A stretch of DNA of 64,000 nt, from NCBI RefSeq assembly GCF_035762905.1, contig NZ_DASUCC010000099.1:13326-77325 (forward strand). The letters run 5' to 3'. This document shows positions 50,293-59,079 of the stretch, in pieces. Numbering within the stretch: the first letter of the stretch is position 1; every line of letters starts with the position of its first letter. Source of the DNA: DASYTH01 sp035762905 (lineage in GTDB: Bacteria > Actinomycetota > Actinomycetes > Mycobacteriales > Pseudonocardiaceae). Position numbers and translations under genes: made by a program. The notes beneath the pieces are model-generated. The model did no database searches and was not told the DNA's origin. It saw nothing but the letters and a program-made list of their open reading frames with translations.

Positions 50293-52575
50293 ATGTCGCG
50301 CTCGCCCAGACGTGAGTTATCCCTGTTCGCCGCCGGTGGGCTGCTGGCCGCCGGCCTGTCGGTGCTGCCGGTCACCACGGCGGATGCGGCGGTCCCGCCC
50401 GGGTTCACCGACACGGCGGCCATCACCGGGCTGACGGCCCCCACCGCCGCTGCGTTCGCCTCGGACGGCCGGGTGTTCGTGGCCGAGAAGAGCGGAATTC
50501 TCAAGGTCTTCGACTCGCTGACCGACACCACGCCGACCATCGCCGCCGATTTACGCCCGCAGGTGCACGACTTCTGGGATCGCGGGCTGCTCGGGTTGGC
50601 CGTCGATCCGCAGTTCCCCACCCGGCCCTACGTATACGTGCTCTACAGCTACGACGCGCTGCCCGGCGGCACCCACCCGCGCTGGGGCGACCAGTGCCCG
50701 ACCCCGCCCGGCGCCACCGACCAGGGCTGCGTGATCACCGGTCGGCTGTCCAAGCTCACCCTCGGCGCGAACGGGGTGGCCACGGCGGAGCAGGTACTGA
50801 TCACCGACTGGTGCCAGCAGTACCCCAGCCACTCGATCGGCACCGTGACTTTCGGGCCGGACGGCGCGCTCTACGTCGGTGGCGGGGACGGCGCGAGCTT
50901 CAACTTCGCCGACTACGGCCAGGTCGGTAACCCGTGCGGCGATCCGCCCAGCCCGGCCGGAACCAACCTGAGCCCGCCGAACGCGAAGGGCGGCGCGTTG
51001 CGTTCACAGTCACCGCGGCGGCCGAGCACCGAGCCGGTCACACTGGACGGCGCGGTCCTGCGAGTCGACCCGGACACCGGCGCGGGCCTGCCCGGCAACC
51101 CGTTCGCCGCCAGCACGGACGCCAACGCCCGACGTGTGATCGCCTACGGTCTGCGCAACCAGTTCCGCTTCGGCTTCCGGCCGGGCGGCAACGAGCTCTG
51201 GGTCGGCGACGTCGGCTGGGGAACCTGGGAGGAGATCAACCGGATCCCGAACGCCACCGACGCGGTCGCCGAGAACTTCGGCTGGCCGTGCTTCGAGGGC
51301 ACGCCGCGACAGACCGGCTACGACGGCGCCAACCTGACCGTGTGCGAGTCGCTGTACAGCGGCGGCGGGCAAACCGCGCCGTACTACGCCTACAACCACA
51401 ACGCGCCGGTCGTCGCCGGCGACGGCTGCCCGACCGGCGGCTCGTCGATCAGCGGCATCGCGTTCGAGAACGGCACCAGCAACTACCCGGCCGCCTACGC
51501 CGGCGCCTTGTTCTTCTCCGACGCCTCCCGCGGCTGCATCTGGGCCATGCAGCGGGGCACCAACGGGCAACCCGACCCGGCCAGACTGGTGGCGCTGTCC
51601 ACCGGCGTGGCCACGCCGGTACAAACCCTGACCGGGCCCGGCGGAGACCTCTTCTACGTGGCCCTGGGTTCCGGGCAGCTGCGCCGGATCAGCTTCCCCG
51701 GCGGCACCAACCGGCCGCCGACCGCGGTGGCCACGGCAACCCCACCGACGGGACCGGCGCCGCTCACCGTGCAGTTCAACGGCTCCGGATCGACCGACCC
51801 GGACGCCGACGACACGCTGACCTACGCCTGGGACCTGGACGGGGACGGAACCTACGACGACTCCACGACGGCCACGCCCACGTTCACCTACACCCAACAG
51901 GCACTGGTCAACGTCGGGCTGCGGGTCACCGATTCCGGCGGCCTGTCCGGCAGCACCACGGTGCTGGTCACGGTGGGCAACCCGACGAGCCAGAACCCGG
52001 TTCCGCTCATCGATACACCGACCACGGCACTGCGCTGGCAGGTGGGCCAGACGGTGCCGTTCTCCGGGCAGGCGACCGACGCGCAAGACGGAACCCTGCC
52101 GCCGTCGGCGATGTCCTGGCAGCTGACCCTGCAGCACTGCACGACGCCGACGAACTGCCACGCCCACGTGGTCCAGAACTTCCCCGGCGTCGCCGCGGGA
52201 TCATTCGTCGCCCCTGATCACGAATATCCATCCTATTTGGACCTGACGCTGACCGCGACGGACTCCGACGGCAACTCGGCGAGCACCACCGTGCGGATGG
52301 AACCACGGACCGTGCAACTCAGCTTCACCTCCACCCCGAACCAGGTGCTGCTCACCATCGGCGGGGTCAGCCAGCGAACCCCGTTCAGCCGCACGGTGAT
52401 CGTCGGATCGAACAACTCGATCAGCGCGCCGAGCCCACAGAACGTGCCGCCGCTCAACCTGCGCTACCGGTGGGTGCGGTGGTCCGACGGCGGCGCCCAG
52501 ACCCACAACATCATCGCGCCGGCTACCGCGGCCACCTGGCAGGCCACCTATCAATGGTGCCTGATCAGGTGCTGA
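50293..52575 (+). CDS. Secreted glucose/sorbosone-dehydrogenase-like propeller with PKD domain
   Basis: 760 residues from ATG 50293. The signal peptide ends near TTADAAVP. The PQQ-dependent sugar-dehydrogenase-type propeller covers about 40-480: GLTAPTAAAFASDGRVFVAE, DRGLLGLAVDPQFPTRPYVY, SHSIGTVTFGPDGALYVGGG, RVIAYGLRNQFRFGFRPGGN and WVGDVGWGTWEEIN. A PKD domain follows (FNGSGSTDPDADDTLTYAWD), then a C-terminal beta-rich domain. PQQ dependence is not certain in this branch. The protein would oxidise or bind sugars outside the cell. Confidence 0.85.
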   Translation: MSRSPRRELSLFAAGGLLAAGLSVLPVTTADAAVPPGFTDTAAITGLTAPTAAAFASDGRVFVAEKSGILKVFDSLTDTTPTIAADLRPQVHDFWDRGLLGLAVDPQFPTRPYVYVLYSYDALPGGTHPRWGDQCPTPPGATDQGCVITGRLSKLTLGANGVATAEQVLITDWCQQYPSHSIGTVTFGPDGALYVGGGDGASFNFADYGQVGNPCGDPPSPAGTNLSPPNAKGGALRSQSPRRPSTEPVTLDGAVLRVDPDTGAGLPGNPFAASTDANARRVIAYGLRNQFRFGFRPGGNELWVGDVGWGTWEEINRIPNATDAVAENFGWPCFEGTPRQTGYDGANLTVCESLYSGGGQTAPYYAYNHNAPVVAGDGCPTGGSSISGIAFENGTSNYPAAYAGALFFSDASRGCIWAMQRGTNGQPDPARLVALSTGVATPVQTLTGPGGDLFYVALGSGQLRRISFPGGTNRPPTAVATATPPTGPAPLTVQFNGSGSTDPDADDTLTYAWDLDGDGTYDDSTTATPTFTYTQQALVNVGLRVTDSGGLSGSTTVLVTVGNPTSQNPVPLIDTPTTALRWQVGQTVPFSGQATDAQDGTLPPSAMSWQLTLQHCTTPTNCHAHVVQNFPGVAAGSFVAPDHEYPSYLDLTLTATDSDGNSASTTVRMEPRTVQLSFTSTPNQVLLTIGGVSQRTPFSRTVIVGSNNSISAPSPQNVPPLNLRYRWVRWSDGGAQTHNIIAPATAATWQATYQWCLIRC

Positions 52576-53826
52576 AGTGTGCCCGGCCCCAAACCGGCGA
52601 CTGTTCAAAGCGCTACGATCGCAGCGTTGGTAATGCTGGCAATATTTCCGCCGTCAGTATTGCTGCCGACATTGCGCTGAACCAATGCCTGCGCGACAAA
52701 CGCGACGACGCCACGCGCTTGACCCCGCGTCACCTCACAAATCAGCCTCGGCCTGCCCACCATCGCCGCATCGAGATGACCGAGTTGGCTGGATCGCCCT
52801 CTGGCGCAGGCATACCGACGCGATCCAGCCGCCTCATCAGCAACGGGCCGCCCCGCGCTTGGAATTCCGCACGGGCCCTGAGCCTGGTGCCGGCTTTTCA
52901 GTGCGGCCAAGTGGTGTCGTTCGGGTTGACGGGTTGGCCGGCGCTGGATCCGCCGGTGTGGTACGGCGGTCCCAGGCTGCTCTGCGCCTACCGAGTAGCC
53001 GTTGTGATCGGTGCCGCCGTCCCAACGGCCCTCGCCGAAGTGCAGCTCGCTCGCGTGTCCGACGCGCAGTCCGTCCGGTTCACCGTCGTCGCGTACACCC
53101 GGACGAGCAACCGCGTGCAGCTCCGGGCCCAGCAGCTCGGCACCGCGCAGACGGTCAGCGATGCCCTCTCACGATCACACTGATCCACAACTCACCGGAC
53201 GGTCGACCACACCCCGCCGGGTGGTGTGGGGAGACGGCACCGGCGACGAAATGCGCCTGGCAATCGGTGGTACACGGGTACGCCAAACCCAATCCGCTGG
53301 TACGGATCCCCTACTCGTGCGGAGGACAACGGCTGCCCGGCTTCCAGCCAGCGCTGCCGCAGCGACCACGGCGCCTGATGTCCGGCACACTCGACCCGCC
53401 GACCGACCCTGTCGCCCCGTAGGAAGGGCCGGCAGATTGCTCGCATCGTAGGTTCGCGGCCTCTCGGGCCGGCCCCAGCGAATCACCACACCCGACCCGC
53501 ACGACAACACTCAGCAACGCCACCAACCTCGACCCGACCACCCAGACCATCACACCCCACAGACCCGCGCGCCACAAGATTCACATCCCGACAGCGTCCG
53601 CCACCTCCCCCACCAGAGCGACACCGGACAGTCCCACATCGGCATTCACGGGGAAGATCCATCCTGGGCGACACTGACACCGCACTTCCGTGATTTCCTG
53701 CCGGACTGGCTGGTACGGCAACCGTGATATCGAGGGACAGCCTGGTCGGTGGCCGTGCAGGACCGGGAGGGGTGGGCGCTTCACCGAGCAGGTCCACGAG
53801 CTTCTGAACGGGCTCCAATCTTCCTC
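52576..53826. other. 1.25 kb without a supportable gene
   Basis: Frames are short and mutually inconsistent. Isolated coding-like strings such as SVRFTVVAYTRTSNRVQLRA (plus strand, about 53060-53130) suggest remnants of a secreted protein. No repeat, tRNA or insertion-sequence ends are recognised. This stretch separates the sugar-protein region from the lanthipeptide locus. Confidence 0.4.
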
Positions 53827-53874
53827 TTGACGAAACAGGGCCCGAACCCACTAATAGAGTTCTACAACGTTAGT
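53827..53874 (+). promoter_or_regulatory. Candidate promoter for the lanthipeptide locus
   Basis: TTGACG (53827-53832) and TAATAG (53852-53857) are spaced by 19 bp. ACTAA (53850-53854) and TTAGT (53870-53874) make an interrupted dyad over the -10. The segment 53845-53895 is the most AT-rich for more than a kilobase on either side and lies about 100 bp before the first gene. Confidence 0.4.
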
Positions 53875-53969
53875 AGCCGTTAACCAACCAGTTCGGAGTG
53901 ACCTGATGAGTTGATCAAGACCGCACCGGCACTGTCGCCGCTGCGGCGACGACGGTGGGGAGGTCGGTC

Positions 53970-54674
53970 ATGCAGATCATCGAGAACAGCATCATCGGTA
54001 CCCGATCGGCGGTACTACGGCTCAAGCACCGGAACACACCGCTGCAGTTCCTGATCTTTCCCATGGTTCACGTGGCCAGCCCGCGGTTCTACGCCGAGGT
54101 GGCCGAGCGACTGCGCCGCTGCGATCTCCTCGTGATCGAGGGTGTGCGCGGCCGGTCGCTGTGGGGTTGGGCGTTCACACTCTCCTACCGGATCATGCCG
54201 CTGAACCGGCGGTCCGGGCTCGTGGTCGACAACATCCCATACATGTCACTGGGAGTGCCTCTGATCAATCCGGATGTGACGGTTGACGAGCTCGCCCGCG
54301 GCTGGAAGGTAATGCCGCTGCGGTACCGGCTGCTGCTGTGGTGTGTCCTACCGGCGGTGGTGGCTGGAAGGATGTTTGGTGGTCGGCGTTCGCTACTGTC
54401 GCGCGACGTCGAGGTCAGCGACCTGCCCAGCGAGTCGGAGGAGGCGTTTCAGGACAGCGACGTCGGCGAGCACTTTGAACGTATGTTTGGAGGCTCCCGG
54501 GATCAGTTGCTGCTCGACACCCTCACCGAGATCCATGGCACCAGATCCGGCGAGCCCATCGTGGTGGCGATCGTCTACGGCGCCCGGCATGTGCCTGCGA
54601 TCGTCCGTGGGCTGGGCGACCGGCTCGGGTACCGCGTGGGCTCGGCCGAATGGCTTACCGTGCTCGACGCCTAA
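53970..54674 (+). CDS. TraB/PrgY/GumN-like protein
   Basis: 234 residues from ATG 53970, preceded by GGAGGT at 6 bp (a GTG 5 codons upstream is less likely). The family motifs are the early QFLIFPMVHVASPRFYAEVA (His in HxxS), DLLVIEGVRGRSLWGW and the late VVAIVYGARHVPAIVRGLGD (the GxxH-type motif). TraB/PrgY/Tiki proteins are putative metal-dependent peptidases, and PrgY inactivates a peptide pheromone. Here it is the first gene of a locus with small precursor peptides, so it may cut or restrain them; this is inference. Confidence 0.65.
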   Translation: MQIIENSIIGTRSAVLRLKHRNTPLQFLIFPMVHVASPRFYAEVAERLRRCDLLVIEGVRGRSLWGWAFTLSYRIMPLNRRSGLVVDNIPYMSLGVPLINPDVTVDELARGWKVMPLRYRLLLWCVLPAVVAGRMFGGRRSLLSRDVEVSDLPSESEEAFQDSDVGEHFERMFGGSRDQLLLDTLTEIHGTRSGEPIVVAIVYGARHVPAIVRGLGDRLGYRVGSAEWLTVLDA

Positions 54675-54679
54675 GCGCC

Positions 54680-54886
54680 ATGCACAAGGTGATCCGCCGA
54701 GCAGCTCACACCGTGGTGACCACCGCCATCACCGGTGTTGCACAGTGGGGACAACCGGAGGTCGCCCGCGTTGAGAACGAACGAACTGGGCCATGGACAC
54801 GTTTCTCCGTCAGTCGGACTGGACTGATCTGGGCGAATACCGGGGCCATACCGGGCTTTAACCCTCTGCTGGGCTGGTCGGCCTAG
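54680..54886 (+). CDS. Doubtful 68-residue ORF after the TraB-like gene
   Basis: The frame starts 5 bp after the TraB stop (HKVIRRAAHTVVTTAITGVA) and ends GFNPLLGWSA. It has no clear ribosome-binding site, no Cys and no family. Its codon bias is weaker than in neighbouring genes. It fills part of the 270-bp gap before the precursor genes, which otherwise should contain their promoter. Probably non-coding. Confidence 0.2.
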   Translation: MHKVIRRAAHTVVTTAITGVAQWGQPEVARVENERTGPWTRFSVSRTGLIWANTGAIPGFNPLLGWSA

Positions 54887-54944
54887 CTTTGGCCCGCGGT
54901 CGGCGATCCGCCGGCGGCGTGGCTAATTGGTTCGAGGAGACGTC

Positions 54945-55085
54945 ATGGCTGACCAGAACGTGCCTACCCCCGAGGATGACACCGGCGTCGAGGCACATTC
55001 CGTTCTCGAGGCGCAGGGACTCGACGAGTCCGCCGACGTCGAGGCACACAGCTGCTGCAGCACCATCAGCACGTCGGAGGTCTGA
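54945..55085 (+). CDS. Lanthipeptide precursor peptide 1 (two VEAH motifs, Cys-rich C-terminus)
   Basis: 46 residues from ATG 54945, with GAGGAGA 7 bp upstream; too short for routine gene finding. It starts MADQNVPTPEDDTG and is strongly acidic, and contains VEAH at residues 15-18 and again at 32-35. Between them SVLEAQGLDESAD resembles the ILDLQ-type helix that class III leaders present to LanKC. The last 11 residues, SCCSTISTSEV, hold both Cys and most Ser/Thr, the natural core. Both Cys stand N-terminal to most Ser, unlike the usual Ser-x-x-Ser-x-x-x-Cys labionin pattern. No known precursor family is recognised. Confidence 0.75.
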   Translation: MADQNVPTPEDDTGVEAHSVLEAQGLDESADVEAHSCCSTISTSEV

Positions 55086-55091
55086 GGCAGC

Positions 55092-55157
55092 GTGGCCGAG
55101 CCCGTCGAAGTCGAGGCGCACATGTGCCTGAGCGTCCAGAGCATCGCCGGGTCTTGA
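55092..55157 (+). CDS. Lanthipeptide precursor peptide 2 (minimal, one VEAH motif)
   Basis: 21 residues from GTG 55092, in the same frame as precursor 1 and separated from it by one TGA plus two codons; GGAGGT at the end of precursor 1 can serve as its ribosome-binding site. VAEPVEVEAH is followed by MCLSVQSIAGS, with one Cys N-terminal to three Ser. A 10-residue leader would be very short. It could depend on the leader of precursor 1 in trans, or be reached by reading through the TGA. Confidence 0.55.
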   Translation: MAEPVEVEAHMCLSVQSIAGS

Positions 55158-55171
55158 GCGACGTGGCGGTG

Positions 55172-55212
55172 TGACGCGGCGGGTGGCGTCCAAAGCGCCG
55201 CCCGCCGCGTCA
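55172..55212 (+). terminator. Strong hairpin between precursor and exporter genes
   Basis: TGACGCGGCGGGTGGCG (55172-55188) pairs over all 17 positions (one G-U) with CGCCGCCCGCCGCGTCA (55196-55212), with a 7-nt loop TCCAAAG. No T-run follows. It begins 15 bp after the precursor 2 stop and ends 21 bp before the exporter start. It probably acts as a partial terminator or mRNA stabiliser that keeps precursor transcripts in excess, a common layout in peptide-natural-product operons. Confidence 0.7.
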
Positions 55213-55233
55213 TGCGGATTGCGAGGAAGCGGC

Positions 55234-56448
55234 GTGCGCACAACCACAACACCCTCCAGCCTCAGGGAGTTCCGGCTGCTGTGGATCGGCGGCCTGCTCA
55301 CCACCATGGCCGCGCAGATCTCGGTGCTCGCGCTGCCGCTGCTGGTGCTCCGCCAGACCGGTTCCACCGCTGCGGCTGGCGTGATCGGCACCGTCTCTAT
55401 GGGAGCGCTGCTGGTCGGCACGCTCCCCGGCGGTGCGCTGGCCGACGCCGTCGAACGCCGGCGACTGCTGCGATTATGTGACTTCGGCGGCCTGCTGGTG
55501 GTCTCGGCGCTGGCGGTGGCCGTGCTCAACGGGACCGCCCCACTGATCCTGGTGCTGCTAGTGGCCGGCACCGGTGCTGTGATCAACGGCTTGTATGCGC
55601 CGGCCGCGCTGGGTCTGTTGCGGGCCGTGATGAGCGAGGATCAGCTGGGCTTGGCATCGGCCAGGATCCTGGCCAGGAGCGCGGTGGCGAGGCTGGCCGG
55701 TCCGCTGGTGGGTGGCGCGCTGTTCGCTGCCCACCCGGCGGCGCCATTCGTCGCTCAGGCAGTGCTACTGCTGAACTCGACGGCCTGCCTGGGGTTCATA
55801 CGTACTCGGTCGGCGCCTGGGCACCGGTCCGGCTCGAAGTTCAGCCGGCGGCACATCGCCGCGGGGTTTGTCTTCCTGTGGCGCCAGCCGTACCTGCGCA
55901 CCGTGCTGCTGGTATTCGGGCTGGGCATGAACTCGTCGTTCAGCGCGCTGATGTTCACCGCGCTGGCGGTCGTCTCCGACAACGGTCAGTCCGGGCTCGG
56001 CGGTGGCCTTGTCGTCTCCGTCGCCGCGGCCGGTTCGCTGGCCGGAACATTGCTCGCGCCATGTCTACGTCCCGACAAGAGGTTCGGCAGCCTCATCGTC
56101 GGGACCTGCTGGACCTGCGCGGTCGCGGCGGGCGTGCTGACGATTCTCCACCCGCCAGTCATGCTCGGCCTGCTGGCCGGAGTGTGTATGGCCATGGCAT
56201 CCCTGGCCAGCATCGGGTTTCTCACCGCGCTGCTGCGAGCGACCCCGGAGGAGATGGTCGGTCGGGTGCAGAGCGCAGCCAGCTTCGTCTCGTCCCTGGT
56301 GCAGCCGCTGGGTCCGCTGCTGGCCGGTGCCTTGCTCGCTGCCTCGGGTGTCACCACCACCCTGGGCCTGCTCGGATTCGCGTTCGCCGTCTGCGCGGTT
56401 GTCGTGACCTCGGCGCCCGCCAGCCGGCAATCCCGATCTTCCAGTTAG
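55234..56448 (+). CDS. MFS exporter of the lanthipeptide locus
   Basis: 404 residues from GTG 55234, chosen for its GAGGAA site and because an earlier GTG (55171) lies inside the hairpin. About 12 membrane helices: FRLLWIGGLLTTMAAQISVL, then GALLVGTLPGGALADAVERR (MFS loop 2-3 motif), LLVAGTGAVINGLYAPAALG and GFLTALLRATPEEMVGRVQS. This is the MFS group that exports drugs or macrolides. There is no peptidase domain, so leader removal must happen elsewhere. It is 12 bp upstream of the LanKC gene. Confidence 0.85.
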   Translation: MRTTTTPSSLREFRLLWIGGLLTTMAAQISVLALPLLVLRQTGSTAAAGVIGTVSMGALLVGTLPGGALADAVERRRLLRLCDFGGLLVVSALAVAVLNGTAPLILVLLVAGTGAVINGLYAPAALGLLRAVMSEDQLGLASARILARSAVARLAGPLVGGALFAAHPAAPFVAQAVLLLNSTACLGFIRTRSAPGHRSGSKFSRRHIAAGFVFLWRQPYLRTVLLVFGLGMNSSFSALMFTALAVVSDNGQSGLGGGLVVSVAAAGSLAGTLLAPCLRPDKRFGSLIVGTCWTCAVAAGVLTILHPPVMLGLLAGVCMAMASLASIGFLTALLRATPEEMVGRVQSAASFVSSLVQPLGPLLAGALLAASGVTTTLGLLGFAFAVCAVVVTSAPASRQSRSSS

Positions 56449-56460
56449 GAAAGGTGCACG

Positions 56461-59031
56461 ATGTCCACGGTGCAGACCATCCAGCTGTTCTGTCTGAGCG
56501 ACCGCGAATACTACGAGACGCCGAGCCGTCTTGCTGATGCGGCGACCCGCTATCCGTCCGGCAGTGATCCGGTCCCGCCCGGCTGGCAACGGTTCGCCTC
56601 CGGGCTGTGGATCGGGCTGCGTCCGGAGAGAGCGTCGCTGCCGGAGCAGGGCTGGAAGATTCACGTCGCCACGATCCCCAAGCTGGCCGAGGCGACGCTC
56701 GGCGTCGTCTCCGAGATCTGCCTGCGCCGCGGCGCGGCGTTCAAGTTCCTCCGCAGCGAGCACGCCCTTCGGTTCGCGCTCGGCAAGTACATGCCGAGGC
56801 CGAACAGCGGCAAGTTCATTACCATCTACCCCGCCGGCGAGCAGCAGTTCAGCGAGCTGGTCAGCGAGCTTGACGCCGCACTCGGCGGAAACCCCGGCCC
56901 CTACATCCTCAGCGACCTGCGCATCGGCTGCGGCCCGGTGTACGTCCGGTACGGCGCCTTCGTCGAGCAGTGGTGCGCGCGGCCAGACGGCTCCTCGGTT
57001 CCGGCGCTCCGGGACCCGTCCGGCGTTCTGGTGCCCGACGAGCGGGGTCCGGTGTTCCGGATTCCGCATTGGGTGCGGCCGCCGGGTTTCTTGCGTCCAC
57101 ACCTGGCGGCCCGTGCCGCCGCGTACGACAAGGACTTCCCATACCGCATCCTGCGCGCGCTGCACTTCACCAACGCAGGCGGCGTCTACCTCGCCGAGCA
57201 CCGCGACACCGGACAGCAAGTGGTACTGCGTGAGGCGCGCCCACACAGCGGCCTCGACGCGGCCGGCACCGACGCCTTCACCCGGCTGCGCCACGAGTAC
57301 GACGTCCTGACCAGGCTGGCCGGTCTGGAGTTCGTGCCCCAGGTCTATGGGCTCAGGACGGTGTGGGAGCACCAATTCCTGATCGAGGAGCACATCGAGG
57401 GGACGAGCCTGCTGGCTACCGTGATCCGCCGCAACCCGCTGCGGCTGCGGGATCCGAGCGCGGAGGCGGTCAGCGAGTACCTGCGCTGGGTGGACGGGAT
57501 CGTCGACCGTCTGTCGCGCGCCCTGGACGCGATGCACGAGCGTGGCATGAGCTTCGGCGACGTGCACCCCGCTAATGTGATCGTCCGCCCCGACGACTCC
57601 GTGGCGCTGGTTGACTTCGAGTACGCGGGTGGCGCCGGCTCGCCGGCCGCGCGCCGGTTCGGCGCGCCAGGTTTCATGGCACCGCCGGAGGCGACTGGCG
57701 CCGAGGCGGACCGCTACTCGCTTCGATTCGTCTGGCTGATGATGCTGCTACCGCTGACCGAACTGGCCGACCGCGATCCGGGCAAGGTCGCCACGCTGGA
57801 AAACCTCGCCCGGTGGCGCTTCGGACTCGGCCCGGACGCGGGACCCACACTGCCTGCGATCCGCCACACCAGTACGCCGCGCCCCAGCGGGGAGAGCGTC
57901 GTCAGCGAGCTGTTTGCGGACCCGGTCGCGAACTGGCCGGCCATTCGCGACCGGTTCGTGGCCGGCATTCTGCACGCCGCCACCCCTGATCGCGCCGACC
58001 GGCTGTTCCCGGCCGACCCGAGGGTCTTCGATGGCCAGGGCGCCGGGCTGGGCTACGGGGCCGCCGGGGTACTCCGTGCCCTGCATCGAGTGGGCGCCGC
58101 CGTGCCTGAGGAGCACATTGACTGGCTGGTGACGGCCGCCTGGCGCGGTACGGCGCTGCGCGGCCAGGGCCTGTTTGACGGGCCGCACGGGGTCGCGGCC
58201 GTCCTGGCCGAGTTGGGACGCCGCGACGACGCGCTGGAGCTGCTGGCTTGGTACCCGGACCCCGCACCGGTGACCGGCCTGTACTCCGGTCAGGCAGGCG
58301 TGGCTTTGAACATGTGCCACTTCGCGGCCATGACCGGCGACGACACCCTGCTCGGTGCCGCGGCCGGCATCGCGCGCCGGCTGGACTCGCTGGTCCAGGA
58401 AGGTACGACCGCACCAGCGGCCGGACTGCTGCACGGCCTGAGCGGCGCGGCTCTGCTTCAGTTGCGGCTGTACCGGATCACCGGTGAGCGGCGGTACCTG
58501 CGGGCCTGCCGGCGAGCGTTGGGGCGTGAGCTCACCCACTGCGTCCCGATGGAGGACGGCAGCGTCCAGGTCCGGTCCGGCCACCGCCACCTGCTATACC
58601 TCGACGGCGGCAGTGGCGGCATCGCCCTGGTCGCGCGGGAATACCTGGCGCACCAAGAGGATCCGGAGCTCGACACATTCATTCAAGCGGTCCGCCGGGG
58701 CTGCGGCAACGAGTATGTGCGCGAGCCAGGCCTGTTTCAGGGCCGCGCCGGCCTGCTGGCGATCCTGCACCAGCTCGCCGGACCGGCAACCGAGAACGAG
58801 GCGCTGCCGCAGATTCGCCGGCTGGCCTGGCACGCGGTCCACCGTGACGACACACTACTGATCCCCGGCCGGCATCTGCGGCGGTTCTCCGCCGACCTGG
58901 CCACCGGATCGGCCGGTGTTCTGCTGGCGCTGCACTCGGTCTTCTCCGGTGCCGATGACCTCCTGTCTGCATTACTTCCAGCCGGTGACCCCCTACCGGT
59001 TCTCCACTCCGAAGCCATCTCGCCCTTGTAG
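56461..59031 (+). CDS. lanKC: Class III lanthipeptide synthetase (LanKC-like: lyase, kinase, cyclase domains)
   Basis: 856 residues, the normal size of LanKC. Residues 1-210 form the N-terminal phospho-Ser/Thr lyase domain (GWKIHVATIPKLAEATLGVV; FKFLRSEHALRFALGKYMPR). Residues 225-480 form a Ser/Thr-kinase domain with GDVHPANVIV (catalytic Asp367) and VDFEYAG (Asp385). The beta-3 lysine position reads VVLREARP, Arg257 instead of the usual Lys. Residues 515-850 form a LanC-like cyclase with repeated glycine motifs (GLFDGPHGVA, GLYSGQAGVA, GLLHGLSGAA, YLDGGSGGIA) and without the zinc Cys-Cys-His set, as is usual for class III. It dehydrates and cyclises the precursor peptides. Confidence 0.9.
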   Translation: MSTVQTIQLFCLSDREYYETPSRLADAATRYPSGSDPVPPGWQRFASGLWIGLRPERASLPEQGWKIHVATIPKLAEATLGVVSEICLRRGAAFKFLRSEHALRFALGKYMPRPNSGKFITIYPAGEQQFSELVSELDAALGGNPGPYILSDLRIGCGPVYVRYGAFVEQWCARPDGSSVPALRDPSGVLVPDERGPVFRIPHWVRPPGFLRPHLAARAAAYDKDFPYRILRALHFTNAGGVYLAEHRDTGQQVVLREARPHSGLDAAGTDAFTRLRHEYDVLTRLAGLEFVPQVYGLRTVWEHQFLIEEHIEGTSLLATVIRRNPLRLRDPSAEAVSEYLRWVDGIVDRLSRALDAMHERGMSFGDVHPANVIVRPDDSVALVDFEYAGGAGSPAARRFGAPGFMAPPEATGAEADRYSLRFVWLMMLLPLTELADRDPGKVATLENLARWRFGLGPDAGPTLPAIRHTSTPRPSGESVVSELFADPVANWPAIRDRFVAGILHAATPDRADRLFPADPRVFDGQGAGLGYGAAGVLRALHRVGAAVPEEHIDWLVTAAWRGTALRGQGLFDGPHGVAAVLAELGRRDDALELLAWYPDPAPVTGLYSGQAGVALNMCHFAAMTGDDTLLGAAAGIARRLDSLVQEGTTAPAAGLLHGLSGAALLQLRLYRITGERRYLRACRRALGRELTHCVPMEDGSVQVRSGHRHLLYLDGGSGGIALVAREYLAHQEDPELDTFIQAVRRGCGNEYVREPGLFQGRAGLLAILHQLAGPATENEALPQIRRLAWHAVHRDDTLLIPGRHLRRFSADLATGSAGVLLALHSVFSGADDLLSALLPAGDPLPVLHSEAISPL

Positions 59032-59079
59032 GGTTCCGGAAGGACTGTTCCGGCCTGAGGGTAGGCAAAGGGGGCAGCG

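Noticed and set aside
53483..53851. 122-codon minus-strand frame before the lanthipeptide locus
   Set aside because: Gly-rich low-complexity sequence without a family; it overlaps the AT-rich promoter of the TraB-like gene.
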